Shown here: positions 7,022-14,057 of the stretch, piece after piece
Numbering within the stretch: position 1 is the first letter of the stretch
Layout: every line of letters begins with the position of its first letter
Origin: CAKZYD01 sp039026755
GTDB taxonomy: Bacteria; Pseudomonadota; Alphaproteobacteria; Sphingomonadales; CAKZYD01
Reading direction: 5' to 3'
Length of the DNA stretch: 19,676 nucleotides
NCBI GenBank assembly: GCA_039026755.1
Contig: JBCCLR010000048.1
Location: 1 to 19,676, forward strand
The notes under the pieces: model-generated
The model's input: only the letters and a program-made list of their open reading frames with translations
Databases searched by the model: none
What the model was told of the DNA's origin: nothing
Program-made: the position numbers and the translations under genes

Positions 7022-8380
7022 TTAGTCGTTCTTAAGCATGTCATACATCGCTGCAACGCTGGGTTGCTGGTCGATCTCTTGCAGAAAAGTGCGCAGGGCT
7101 AGCACCTGCGCTGGTGAAAGAGCTTGATGCGCAAAACGTGCCGCCAAGTCAAATTTTGCAAGATAGTCTTGCTCGGTCATGGGGTAGCCTGGCGCGCCGT
7201 AAATGGCGGGAATGGGTTCGCTGATGTCTCGGCCATCCTTCAAAATGATTTGGGCAGCTTGGGGGCGCATGGCATTCAAATCGGTATTGGCATCTATGGT
7301 GATCTCCACCCGCTGCGCAAAGGCTGCCAATTCAGGCGCTGCTAAGTTTTCTTGCGCGCCGGCGGCTGGCGTTATCGCAGCATCGCGCATGGCGAGCCCG
7401 CACAGATAAGGCAGGCACAGCCGCGCATAGGCCGGCGTCATTCCAGCTTGATATGGCCGGGCCACAAGCCGGTGAATCAGCGGCGGCACTTGCGCTTTTA
7501 TCTGCGCAACATCGTCAAATCCAAAACCTAAGTCCGCCTTTTTGCGCAGCACATATTCAAGCACCGCATGGCTGGCGCGGCCAGAGGGATAGGGCTTGTG
7601 CGACAGCTCAGTCACTGCCCAAATGTCGCCCAGCCGTCTTGCGGCAGCCGCCGCAGACCCACCGTCTTCAATCAGCTTGAAAAACCCAAATTGCCCGTCC
7701 AGCACGTCATGCGGCGCGGTCAGCCCGGCCTCTGCCATGTCGACAGCCGTCATTGCCGATCGCGCCGCCATGGCAATTTGCAAGGGCAGCGTAATAGAGC
7801 CCTCAACATGCGCTTGCATGGTGCCCGATAGCTGCGAATACGTCAGGCCGAAGACATCATCATAACGCGTGCGCGGCAACCCGCGCAGCCGGGCCAGGGC
7901 AAGCGCTGCGCCAAGACAGCCGTTTGTTCCCGGACGAAAAAATCGCAAAGGCGCCTCCGTCGCGACACCAAGGCTGGCCGCAATATCAACGCCCAAAATG
8001 ATAGCTGCGGCCAAATCGCTGCCAGAAATCTGTGGGTTGCTCGCCGCCTCGGCTAAACAGCAGGCGGTAATCACTGACATGGCGTGCACGACAGCGGGCT
8101 CATGCACGCAGTCCCACTCCAAATTATGAATAAAAAATGCGTTTAAGAGACAGGCAACCTCACGAGAAACCCGGATATCGCGGCCAAGTACCGGAAGTGC
8201 GCCGCTGCCCCAATTGGCGCTGGCGGCGACCAATTCACCAGCGCCGGCAGCGCTACTGCCCGCCAGCCCGACGCCAACGGTATCGAGCAAAAAGATGCGC
8301 AGAGACTGCCGTGCTGACTCAGGAATTGAAGGCGCCGGCGTGAGCGCAACATGATCTAATATCTGTGCGCGCGGATCCAT
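7022..8380 (-). CDS. MmgE/PrpD family protein
   Basis: A 452-residue member of the MmgE/PrpD superfamily, which includes 2-methylcitrate dehydratase, cis-aconitate decarboxylase and iminodisuccinate epimerase. Family marks include LDTVGVGLAG at 32-41, the active-site region LNAFFIHNLEWDCVH at 79-93 with H85, D90 and H93, and KPYPSGRASHAVLE in the lid domain. Start ATG 8380 is chosen because AGGGAG precedes it by about 10 bases. An in-frame ATG at 8455 would extend the protein over the GntR operator at 8430-8445. The gene heads the minus-strand operon PrpD-HapK-SDR. No prpB or prpC is present, so methylcitrate metabolism is unlikely; a dehydratase or epimerase step on a di- or tricarboxylate-like intermediate is the better guess. 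Confidence 0.92.
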   Translation of the reverse strand: MDPRAQILDHVALTPAPSIPESARQSLRIFLLDTVGVGLAGSSAAGAGELVAASANWGSGALPVLGRDIRVSREVACLLNAFFIHNLEWDCVHEPAVVHAMSVITACCLAEAASNPQISGSDLAAAIILGVDIAASLGVATEAPLRFFRPGTNGCLGAALALARLRGLPRTRYDDVFGLTYSQLSGTMQAHVEGSITLPLQIAMAARSAMTAVDMAEAGLTAPHDVLDGQFGFFKLIEDGGSAAAAARRLGDIWAVTELSHKPYPSGRASHAVLEYVLRKKADLGFGFDDVAQIKAQVPPLIHRLVARPYQAGMTPAYARLCLPYLCGLAMRDAAITPAAGAQENLAAPELAAFAQRVEITIDANTDLNAMRPQAAQIILKDGRDISEPIPAIYGAPGYPMTEQDYLAKFDLAARFAHQALSPAQVLALRTFLQEIDQQPSVAAMYDMLKND

Positions 8381-8429
8381 TGATAGGCTTCTCCCTGCGG
8401 GCCTCTCGTCTAGGTACTGTGGTGATAAA

Positions 8430-8445
8430 ATTTGTCCAGACAAAT
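8430..8445. promoter_or_regulatory. Predicted GntR operator O1 (PrpD/gntR divergent region)
   Basis: ATTTGTC-CA-GACAAAT is a 16-bp inverted repeat in the divergent space between the PrpD operon and the GntR gene. The core TTGTCCAGACAA (8432-8443) differs by one base from the palindrome at 9321-9332. The shared block also includes GATA six to nine bases to its left. It is typical in size and symmetry of a GntR-family dimer site. Confidence 0.75.
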
Positions 8446-8533
8446 CTAGACCCACCTTGAAACGCTTGCATTTAAAAGCTGCATGCGGCCATGCTGCGGC
8501 GGTCTCATGTCGCTAAAGTAACTCCGCTCAAAA

Positions 8534-9277
8534 ATGGCTAAACCCCAATCACAAGATAAAAAACGCCCGCGCTATATTGAGGTTGCAAGTAATCTGCGTG
8601 AGCGGATCGAAGCTGGCGAATTTCAAGTCGGGCGCTTACTGCCCACGGAGACTGAGCTGTGCGGCACCTACGCCGTATCACGTCATACAGTTCGCGAAGC
8701 GCTGCGCCGTTTGCAAGATGCTGGCATTGTTACACGCCGGCAGGGTTCGGGGACAGTTGTTGCCTCGCAGCAGCGCGCCGCCGTTTTTCAGCAAGAACTA
8801 GGTACACTGGAAGACCTCATCCAATATGCCACAGACGTCAGATTTGAGCTGACCGCGCCAACCGAAAGCGCACTGCCGGAAGTTTTGCAAAGCTATGTTG
8901 ACCCAGATGAGGTTGGCACATGGTTTCACATCCAGGCGCTTGCCTATCAACGCCACTTGCGCCGGCCCGTGGCCCTGTCAGATGTTTTTGTACCAGCGAA
9001 GTACGAGCTTGTTGCCAAACAAGTGCGCGGCAACCGCGGCGCTTTGTTTCATGAATTTGAGCTTTTAAGCGGCGATCCCATCGACCATGTCGAACAGGAG
9101 ATCCGTGCCGTGACCTTGCCTGAGGAGGTGTGCGCTACCCTTGAGTGCCCGGTTGATCAAGCCGGCTTACAGGCCATCCGCGCCTATTTCGGTGCGCAAG
9201 GCCCAGCGATGATTTCAATTTCGCTGCACCCTGGCGATCGCTATGCTTATCATCTTAAATTCGAGCGCAAAATGTAG
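8534..9277 (+). CDS. GntR family regulator, HutC/UTRA type
   Basis: A 247-residue regulator. The N-terminal winged helix covers about 12-76: RPRYIEVASNLRERIEAGEF, LLPTETELCGTYAVSRHTVR, then EALRRLQDAGIVTRRQGSGT. This is the complete GntR signature. The C-terminal UTRA ligand-binding domain covers about 98-245 (LQSYVDPDEVGTWFHIQALA, then VALSDVFVPAKY, ending PGDRYAYHLKFERKM). HutC-type proteins bind a pathway substrate or intermediate and usually release DNA. The start ATG 8534 has only a weak upstream ribosome site. The gene sits between the minus-strand PrpD operon and the plus-strand DUF1838 gene, with a matching palindrome on each side. It is therefore the probable local repressor of both arms and of itself. 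Confidence 0.96.
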   Translation: MAKPQSQDKKRPRYIEVASNLRERIEAGEFQVGRLLPTETELCGTYAVSRHTVREALRRLQDAGIVTRRQGSGTVVASQQRAAVFQQELGTLEDLIQYATDVRFELTAPTESALPEVLQSYVDPDEVGTWFHIQALAYQRHLRRPVALSDVFVPAKYELVAKQVRGNRGALFHEFELLSGDPIDHVEQEIRAVTLPEEVCATLECPVDQAGLQAIRAYFGAQGPAMISISLHPGDRYAYHLKFERKM

Positions 9278-9304
9278 CGCATAAATGCCCCTAGCCAGGA
9301 CCAT

Positions 9305-9317
9305 CTATCGGCGATAG
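9305..9317. promoter_or_regulatory. 13-bp inverted repeat beside operator O2
   Basis: CTATCG-G-CGATAG is a perfect inverted repeat around one central base, ending 3 bases before the O2 core. It is not present beside O1 apart from the GATA portion. It could be a second protein site or an accessory half of the operator. Confidence 0.4.
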
Positions 9318-9320
9318 TAT

Positions 9321-9332
9321 TTGTCCGGACAA
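9321..9332. promoter_or_regulatory. Predicted GntR operator O2 (upstream of DUF1838 gene)
   Basis: TTGTCCGGACAA is a perfect 12-bp palindrome 38 bases upstream of the DUF1838 start. It matches the core of O1 at 11 of 12 positions. Over 22 bases (9313-9334 against 8424-8445) only four positions differ. The repetition on both sides of the GntR gene supports a shared operator. Confidence 0.75.
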
Positions 9333-9370
9333 TTTTTTTGAACGCTTCGAAAAACCGTTTGGGGGATATG

Positions 9371-10285
9371 ATGCGAAACCTTATTTTGCCGCTGCTGGCC
9401 ATTGGCACAATGGCACTTCCAATCTGCGCAAGTGCAGATATGCTGGATCCAAACGATCCAGATGATGCAATCAAAATCAACCGCAAAATACAGTGCAATG
9501 CCAAAGACGGCGTGCCGGCTCTTTATCACTGGCAAGGCCGCCTCTACAGCCGCCGCGAAGGCGAGCGCGACCGCCATTTGTTCAACCTGCAAGGCATGAA
9601 TGTGCGCCAATGTGTTTCAGTTAAAGATAAAAAACTCGGCACTGGCTACCGGATGGTCTCGCGGGAGATTATGCTCTACCTCGACCCTAAAACTGGCAAG
9701 CTGCTAGACCAATGGGACAACCCTTTCACCGGCGAAACCGTGGACGTGATCCATGTGGCCAATGACCCGGTAAATTCGCGTGTACCAACCTTTCCGAAGC
9801 GCCGCGACGGCTCGACTTATTCGCTGCCGATGCGCATCAAAAACGGCAAAGTCTTTATGCTTGCGGAGGTGCCACTTTATTATACCAATGCGCTTGGCGG
9901 CGATTTCCAAACCTATGTGGGCAACCACTATCATGCCATGGAGATCTTCGATTTCATTGGGGATGAAGCCGACATTTTAGATCCAAAAGCCTCTGTATCC
10001 TACCCGACGGTGGCATGGGTGCGCGTGGCGCAATGGCTGCCTTGGATGGAAATGGGTTCGCGCCCTGGCGTCATGGTGGCCAATGCCGCCGGCCAGAAGC
10101 TCAACAGCTTTGATGAGTTGCCAGATGTGCTGAAAGACACGATCAAAGAGCGCTATCCGATTTACACCGCGCCGCCGCCCGTTGATGACACACGTCCGAA
10201 TGAAACCAGCTGGACGTACTTTCGAAAAGTGCTGTCAGAGCGGGCTGCGAAAAAGGCAAACAGTACTGGCACCGGGCGTGATTAA
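9371..10285 (+). CDS. Exported DUF1838 family protein
   Basis: A 304-residue protein with a Sec signal peptide: MRN, hydrophobic LILPLLAIGTMAL, and cut after ICASA at residue 22. The mature part opens DMLDPNDPDDAIKINRKIQC and contains a GRLYSRR stretch, LYLDPKTGKLLDQWDNPFTG and GNHYHAMEIFDF. This follows the DUF1838 pattern, whose biochemical role is undefined. The NHYH cluster could bind a metal or ligand. Two adjacent ATGs exist (9368, 9371). The GGGGGA at 9361-9366 fits 9371 better, and a TTG at 9338 would overlap the region next to operator O2. It is the first gene after O2 and so probably leads the right-hand operon. It may bind or modify the substrate in the periplasm. Confidence 0.85.
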   Translation: MRNLILPLLAIGTMALPICASADMLDPNDPDDAIKINRKIQCNAKDGVPALYHWQGRLYSRREGERDRHLFNLQGMNVRQCVSVKDKKLGTGYRMVSREIMLYLDPKTGKLLDQWDNPFTGETVDVIHVANDPVNSRVPTFPKRRDGSTYSLPMRIKNGKVFMLAEVPLYYTNALGGDFQTYVGNHYHAMEIFDFIGDEADILDPKASVSYPTVAWVRVAQWLPWMEMGSRPGVMVANAAGQKLNSFDELPDVLKDTIKERYPIYTAPPPVDDTRPNETSWTYFRKVLSERAAKKANSTGTGRD

Positions 10286-10487
10286 GGGTTCATAGCAGCT
10301 GGCCTTGCGCTGGCCGCTTGCCTTCCTGCCACCGCCCAGGAGCCGACATTTCAAGACACACGAGAAAAGCAGGAGGCGGATTGAAATCCTGTTCGTAAAA
10401 GGCACTGTGGTGCGCGCCGACCTAGCCAAGGCGGGCATCACCTCGACCATCAAGACAAAGACCTGCGGCTGCATCACGGTGCCTTAA
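10278..10487 (+). pseudogene. Frameshifted small lipoprotein-like gene remnant
   Basis: Between the DUF1838 and CurA genes, bases 10286-10381 read as FIAAGLALAACLPATAQ followed by EPTFQDTREKQEAD, a convincing signal peptide with a lipobox-like LAAC. A stop at 10382 follows. Dropping T10382 restores a continuation DEILFVKGTVVRADLAKAG to TCGCITVP and a stop at 10485-10487. The GTG at 10278, overlapping the DUF1838 stop, is in the same frame as this second part and would give a start M-I-K-G if one base were added near 10287. Two compensating one-base changes would therefore yield one ~70-residue exported protein. It is either a decayed gene or a pair of sequencing errors. Its function is not recognised. 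Confidence 0.4.
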
Positions 10488-10576
10488 CCTCGCTATCACA
10501 AGCAGGAGTGGCGCTTGAAGCGCAAACCGTTCGATACCAACACTGCTGTACCGGGATAACGTGAAGGGAGACGACG

Positions 10577-11578
10577 ATGGCAGAGCTCATGCGCCAATGG
10601 CTGCTCAATGGACATCCACGCGGACGCGGAATTGAGCCGAATGATTTTAAGCTCGTCGAAGCGCCGATCCCTGAACCCAATGCCGGCGAAGTGACGTTAA
10701 AACTCACCCATCTTGGCTTTGACCCAGCGCAAAAAGGCTGGATGGAAAATATCGCGGACTATGTGGCGCCGATGGCCATCGGTGACGTCATGCGCGGCTC
10801 AGGTATTGGCACGGTGGTCAAGTCGAACCACCCTGACTATGCCGAAGGCGATATTTTGGTGGGCACCATGGTCTGGTCGGAATATGTGGCCATCAATCCC
10901 AAAACTCTAGAACGGCCGATCAAAGGCATGCCGGTCACAACCATGCTTGGTCCGCTCGGCGTTACGGGCATGACGGCCTATTGCGGGCTGTTTAAGCTTG
11001 GTAAGCCAGTGGCCGGCGATGTTGTGCTGGTCTCCGGCGCGGCAGGGGCAACTGGCTCAGTGGTTGGCCAGCTTGCAAAAATTGCCGGCTGCACCACCAT
11101 CGGCATTGCCGGCGGTACGGAAAAATGCGCATGGCTGACGGATGAGGTGGGCTATGATCATGCCATTGATTACAAAGCTGGCAATGTGCGTGCACAGATC
11201 AAAGACTTCGCGCCCAAAGGCATCGATGTCTTTTACGACAATGTCGGCGGCAGCATCCTAAACGATGCTTTGGCGCAAATCGCCACTGGAGCGCGCGTGG
11301 TCATTTGCGGTGGGATCAGCCGCTATGAAACTGGTAGCCTGCCAGCTGGCCCGCAGAATTATTTTAACCTCATCTTCCGCCGCGCCAGTATGCACGGCTT
11401 CATCGTGCTCGATTGGGCCAATGAGTTTCCGATCATTCGCAAGCGGCTGGCAAAGTTCATTGAAGACGGCACCTTGCGGTACCGCGAAGACATTCAACAT
11501 GGCTTTGAAAACGCGCCGACGACTTTGCAGCGACTGTTCTCCGGCCAAAACAAGGGCAAACAGCTTTTACAGCTCTAA
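10577..11578 (+). CDS. NADP-dependent oxidoreductase, CurA/prostaglandin-reductase-like MDR
   Basis: A 333-residue zinc-free medium-chain reductase of the CurA / leukotriene B4 dehydrogenase group, which reduces the C=C bond of alpha,beta-unsaturated ketones with NADPH. Visible marks are NGHPRGRGIEPNDFKLVEAP near the N-terminus, MRGSGIGTVVKSNHPDYAEGD, LGVTGMTAYCGL at 127-138, the NADP loop SGAAGATGSVVGQLAK at 153-168, YDNVGG, and CGGISRYE. The length is normal. The ribosome site AAGGGAG lies just upstream of ATG 10577. It belongs to the right-hand operon, where a double-bond reduction before CoA-dependent chain cleavage would fit. The exact substrate is unknown. Confidence 0.95.
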   Translation: MAELMRQWLLNGHPRGRGIEPNDFKLVEAPIPEPNAGEVTLKLTHLGFDPAQKGWMENIADYVAPMAIGDVMRGSGIGTVVKSNHPDYAEGDILVGTMVWSEYVAINPKTLERPIKGMPVTTMLGPLGVTGMTAYCGLFKLGKPVAGDVVLVSGAAGATGSVVGQLAKIAGCTTIGIAGGTEKCAWLTDEVGYDHAIDYKAGNVRAQIKDFAPKGIDVFYDNVGGSILNDALAQIATGARVVICGGISRYETGSLPAGPQNYFNLIFRRASMHGFIVLDWANEFPIIRKRLAKFIEDGTLRYREDIQHGFENAPTTLQRLFSGQNKGKQLLQL

Positions 11579-11646
11579 CCCCTGCATTTGATAGCTGACC
11601 GCACGGTGCCAGGCGGGCACATTGGTGACGTGGAGGAGGAACCATC

Positions 11647-12054
11647 ATGACAAATGCACTGGCTGACGATGTTCTGACCAGCGTGGACACAGATGCCGCG
11701 CTGATTGCGGGACGCCACATTGAAACCGGCAAGGTCGTGTTTCCCTGGCCGACGGGCGTTGAGCGCCGCCATTTCGAGCGTATTGAGCTGACGCGCACAG
11801 GTACTCTCTGGTCATGGTCTGTTCAGCGTTTTCTGCCCAAGTCGCCGCCCTATATGGGCACGGAAACGATTGAGACCTTCAAGCCCTACATCTTTGGATA
11901 TGTAGAGCTACCCGGCCAAGTGATTGTTGAAACACGCATCGTCAACGCTGCGGAAGCCGATTTAAAGATCGGCATGGATATGACACTGGCAATCATTGAT
12001 TTTGACCATAAAGAACGCGGCGTGGTGAAAACCTACGCTTTTGAGCCAGCCTAA
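11647..12054 (+). CDS. DUF35 OB-fold protein lacking the zinc ribbon cysteines
   Basis: A 135-residue partner of SCP-x-type thiolases. DUF35 proteins normally have a rubredoxin-like zinc ribbon followed by an OB fold. The ribbon region is recognisable at about 20-45 (GRHIETGKVVFPWP, then RRHFERIEL), but the C-x2-C-G and C-x2-C knuckles read H-x2-T-G and have no cysteine. The whole protein contains no Cys. The OB part is normal: GTLWSWSVQRF, PYIFGYVELPG, and GMDMTLAIIDFD. GGAGGAGG lies just upstream of ATG 11647. It ends 12 bases before the thiolase, the usual pairing, in which the DUF35 protein forms a complex with the thiolase and closes its active site. Compare BbsA of benzylsuccinyl-CoA thiolase. 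Confidence 0.88.
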   Translation: MTNALADDVLTSVDTDAALIAGRHIETGKVVFPWPTGVERRHFERIELTRTGTLWSWSVQRFLPKSPPYMGTETIETFKPYIFGYVELPGQVIVETRIVNAAEADLKIGMDMTLAIIDFDHKERGVVKTYAFEPA

Positions 12055-12066
12055 GGAGACACGAGC

Positions 12067-13212
12067 ATGGACGTTGCAATTATCGGTGCTGGCATTCACA
12101 AATTTGGTCGCACAGACGGCAAAAGTGGGCTTGATCAAGGCGTTCACGCGGTCCGCGATGCGCTGCAGGATACCGGCCTCACCTGGGAAGATATTCAATT
12201 TGCGTTCGGCGGTTCCGCTGCAGCGGGCAACGCGGATATCATGGTCAACTCGCTTGGTCTTACAGGGATGCAGTTCATCAATGTCAATAACGGCTGCGCA
12301 ACCGGCGGCTCGGCGGTGTTGTCGGCCTATTGGGCGATCAAGTCCGGTGAATTCGATCTCGGCCTTGCTGTGGGCTTTGACAAGCATCCACGCGGCTCAT
12401 TCAACCCCGACCCTGCCGACTGGGGGCTCGATAGCTGGTACGGCGAACAAGGCTTCATGCTGACAACCCAATTCTTCGCATTAAAAATTCAGCGCTATAT
12501 GGAACTGCACGGCATTTCATCGCGCTCTTTGGCTTTGGTTGCGGAAAAATCATTCCACAATGGCGCGCTCAATGAAAACGCCTGGCGGCGCACGACGATG
12601 GACTTAGAGACCATCGAAAGCGCACCGATGATCAACGATCCGCTGAACAAATACATGTTTTGCTCTCCTGGCGAAGGCGGCGTCGCACTGATCTTAGCCA
12701 GCGCAAAAAAGGTGAAGGAACTCGGCATTGAAAAGCCCATTTGGGTCAAAGGTGCGGCGGTGAAGACCCGCCTGGAAGGCTCATTTGAAGTGTTCTCGCC
12801 AAGCATTCAGGTGGAACGGTCAAAAGCACCCACCGAACTGGCCAGCGAAGCGGCTTTTGAGATGGCTGGCATTGGGCCCGATGAAATTGATGTGGCGCAA
12901 TTGCAAGATACTGAATCTGGCGCGGAAATCATGCATATGGCGGAGAACGGCTTTTGCAAAGATGGTGAGCAAGAAAAATTGCTGGCCGAGCGTGCTACCT
13001 GGATTGATGGCCCATTACCGGTGAATACCGACGGCGGCTGCATCGCCAATGGTGAGCCAATTGGCGCAAGCGGTTTGCGGCAGGTCTATGAGAACGTGAT
13101 CCAGCTGCGCGGCCAAGCAGGCGAGCGCCAGGTCCCGAATGATCCAAAAACGGCCTACAGCCATGTCTATGGGGCGCCAGGCCTGTCAGCTGTTGCAATT
13201 CTGGAGCGTTAG
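12067..13212 (+). CDS. Thiolase family protein (SCP-x / BbsB-like)
   Basis: A 381-residue thiolase-fold enzyme expected to cleave or form a beta-ketoacyl-CoA C-C bond, or to do a related retro-aldol step. The nucleophile C77 is in NNGCATGG. At the position of the usual HDxF-type motif it reads QLQDTESGAEI (278-288), with Q280 for His. The GHP motif reads GGCIANGEPIGASG (323-336), with E330 for the usual His. The C-terminal loop is HVYGAPG (366-372). GEP-type sequences form a recurring thiolase subgroup, so this is probably a subfamily trait and not damage. AAGGAG precedes ATG 12067. The gene is flanked by DUF35 upstream and two SDRs downstream. Reaction and chain length are unknown. Confidence 0.93.
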   Translation: MDVAIIGAGIHKFGRTDGKSGLDQGVHAVRDALQDTGLTWEDIQFAFGGSAAAGNADIMVNSLGLTGMQFINVNNGCATGGSAVLSAYWAIKSGEFDLGLAVGFDKHPRGSFNPDPADWGLDSWYGEQGFMLTTQFFALKIQRYMELHGISSRSLALVAEKSFHNGALNENAWRRTTMDLETIESAPMINDPLNKYMFCSPGEGGVALILASAKKVKELGIEKPIWVKGAAVKTRLEGSFEVFSPSIQVERSKAPTELASEAAFEMAGIGPDEIDVAQLQDTESGAEIMHMAENGFCKDGEQEKLLAERATWIDGPLPVNTDGGCIANGEPIGASGLRQVYENVIQLRGQAGERQVPNDPKTAYSHVYGAPGLSAVAILER

Positions 13213-13215
13213 CCC

Positions 13216-13998
13216 ATGGCCGCAAAACTAGACGGCAAAGTCGCGCTCGTCACTGGCGCAGCGGCCGGCATTGGTTTGGAAATCGCAAAGGTCTTTATCC
13301 AGCACGGCGCGAAAGTCATGCTCACAGACATTAATGCGAAAGCGCTCGAGGCAGAGGCGGCTGCTCTTGGTGAAAATGCGGCGTGGCTGACCTTAGATGT
13401 TACCGATGAGGCGGCATGGAAAGAGGCGATTGCCAAGACGAGCGAGACGTTCGGAAAGCTGAATATTCTGGTCAACAACGCTGGGATATCCGAGCCTGGC
13501 ACGATTGAAGATACTTCGACCGACTTGTGGCGCCGCATTATGGCCATCAACCTAGACAGCGTGTTCTTTGGCTGCCGGGAAGCCATTCCGGCCCTAAAGG
13601 CGAGCAATGAGCCTGGCAGCATTATCAACATCTGTTCAATGTCAGGTCTGAGGCCGTCCTCATTCATTTCTGCCTACGCAGCTTCAAAAGCTGCGGTGTC
13701 GATGTTGACCAAGTGCGTCGCCCTGCATTGCGGCAATTCAGGTTACCCCATCCGCTGTAACACAGTGCTTCCCGGCGCTACTGAAACACCGATGTTTGAA
13801 CGCTATCTTGATATGACTGAGGCGAGCGGCATTTCGCGCGAAGACGCTTATGCATCATTTGCCCAGAACCACGCCATGAAACGGCCGGGCAAGCCCGAAG
13901 AAGTCGCGCAAGGCGTGCTGTTTCTGGCAAGCGATGACAGCAGTTTTACAACCGGCGCTGACATCCCCGTAGAGGGTGGCGGCCTTATCCGCGAATAA
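13216..13998 (+). CDS. SDR family oxidoreductase (first of a tandem pair)
   Basis: A 260-residue classical SDR. TGAAAGIG is at 13-20, with D38 after beta-2 favouring NAD+. NNAG is at 87-90, N112, S141, Y154 and K158. The C-terminus is TTGADIPVEGGGLIRE. The start ATG 13216 comes 3 bases after the thiolase stop. Its ribosome site (GGAG at about 13203-13206) is inside the thiolase coding end, so translation is coupled. Next to a thiolase, a natural role is oxidation of a beta-hydroxyacyl-CoA to the beta-keto substrate. It pairs with the following SDR as bbsC and bbsD do in benzylsuccinate degradation. Substrate not proven. Confidence 0.96.
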   Translation: MAAKLDGKVALVTGAAAGIGLEIAKVFIQHGAKVMLTDINAKALEAEAAALGENAAWLTLDVTDEAAWKEAIAKTSETFGKLNILVNNAGISEPGTIEDTSTDLWRRIMAINLDSVFFGCREAIPALKASNEPGSIINICSMSGLRPSSFISAYAASKAAVSMLTKCVALHCGNSGYPIRCNTVLPGATETPMFERYLDMTEASGISREDAYASFAQNHAMKRPGKPEEVAQGVLFLASDDSSFTTGADIPVEGGGLIRE

Positions 13999-14057
13999 AG
14001 ATGATCCGCAAACAACACTATCCCCCACAACAACAGATCGACTGAGGAGAGCAAGAC

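Noticed and set aside
7124..8343. Several plus-strand ORFs opposite the PrpD gene
   Set aside because: They overlap a clear PrpD family gene, have Arg/Pro/Ala-rich composition and no ribosome sites.
8381..8455. Longer PrpD start at 8455
   Set aside because: The extension would cover the operator at 8430-8445 and lacks family similarity. ATG 8380 has AGGGAG upstream.
10474..10707. Minus-strand ORF across the start of the CurA-like gene
   Set aside because: It overlaps a certain gene's 5' end and ribosome site, and its product is Ser-rich with no recognisable motif.
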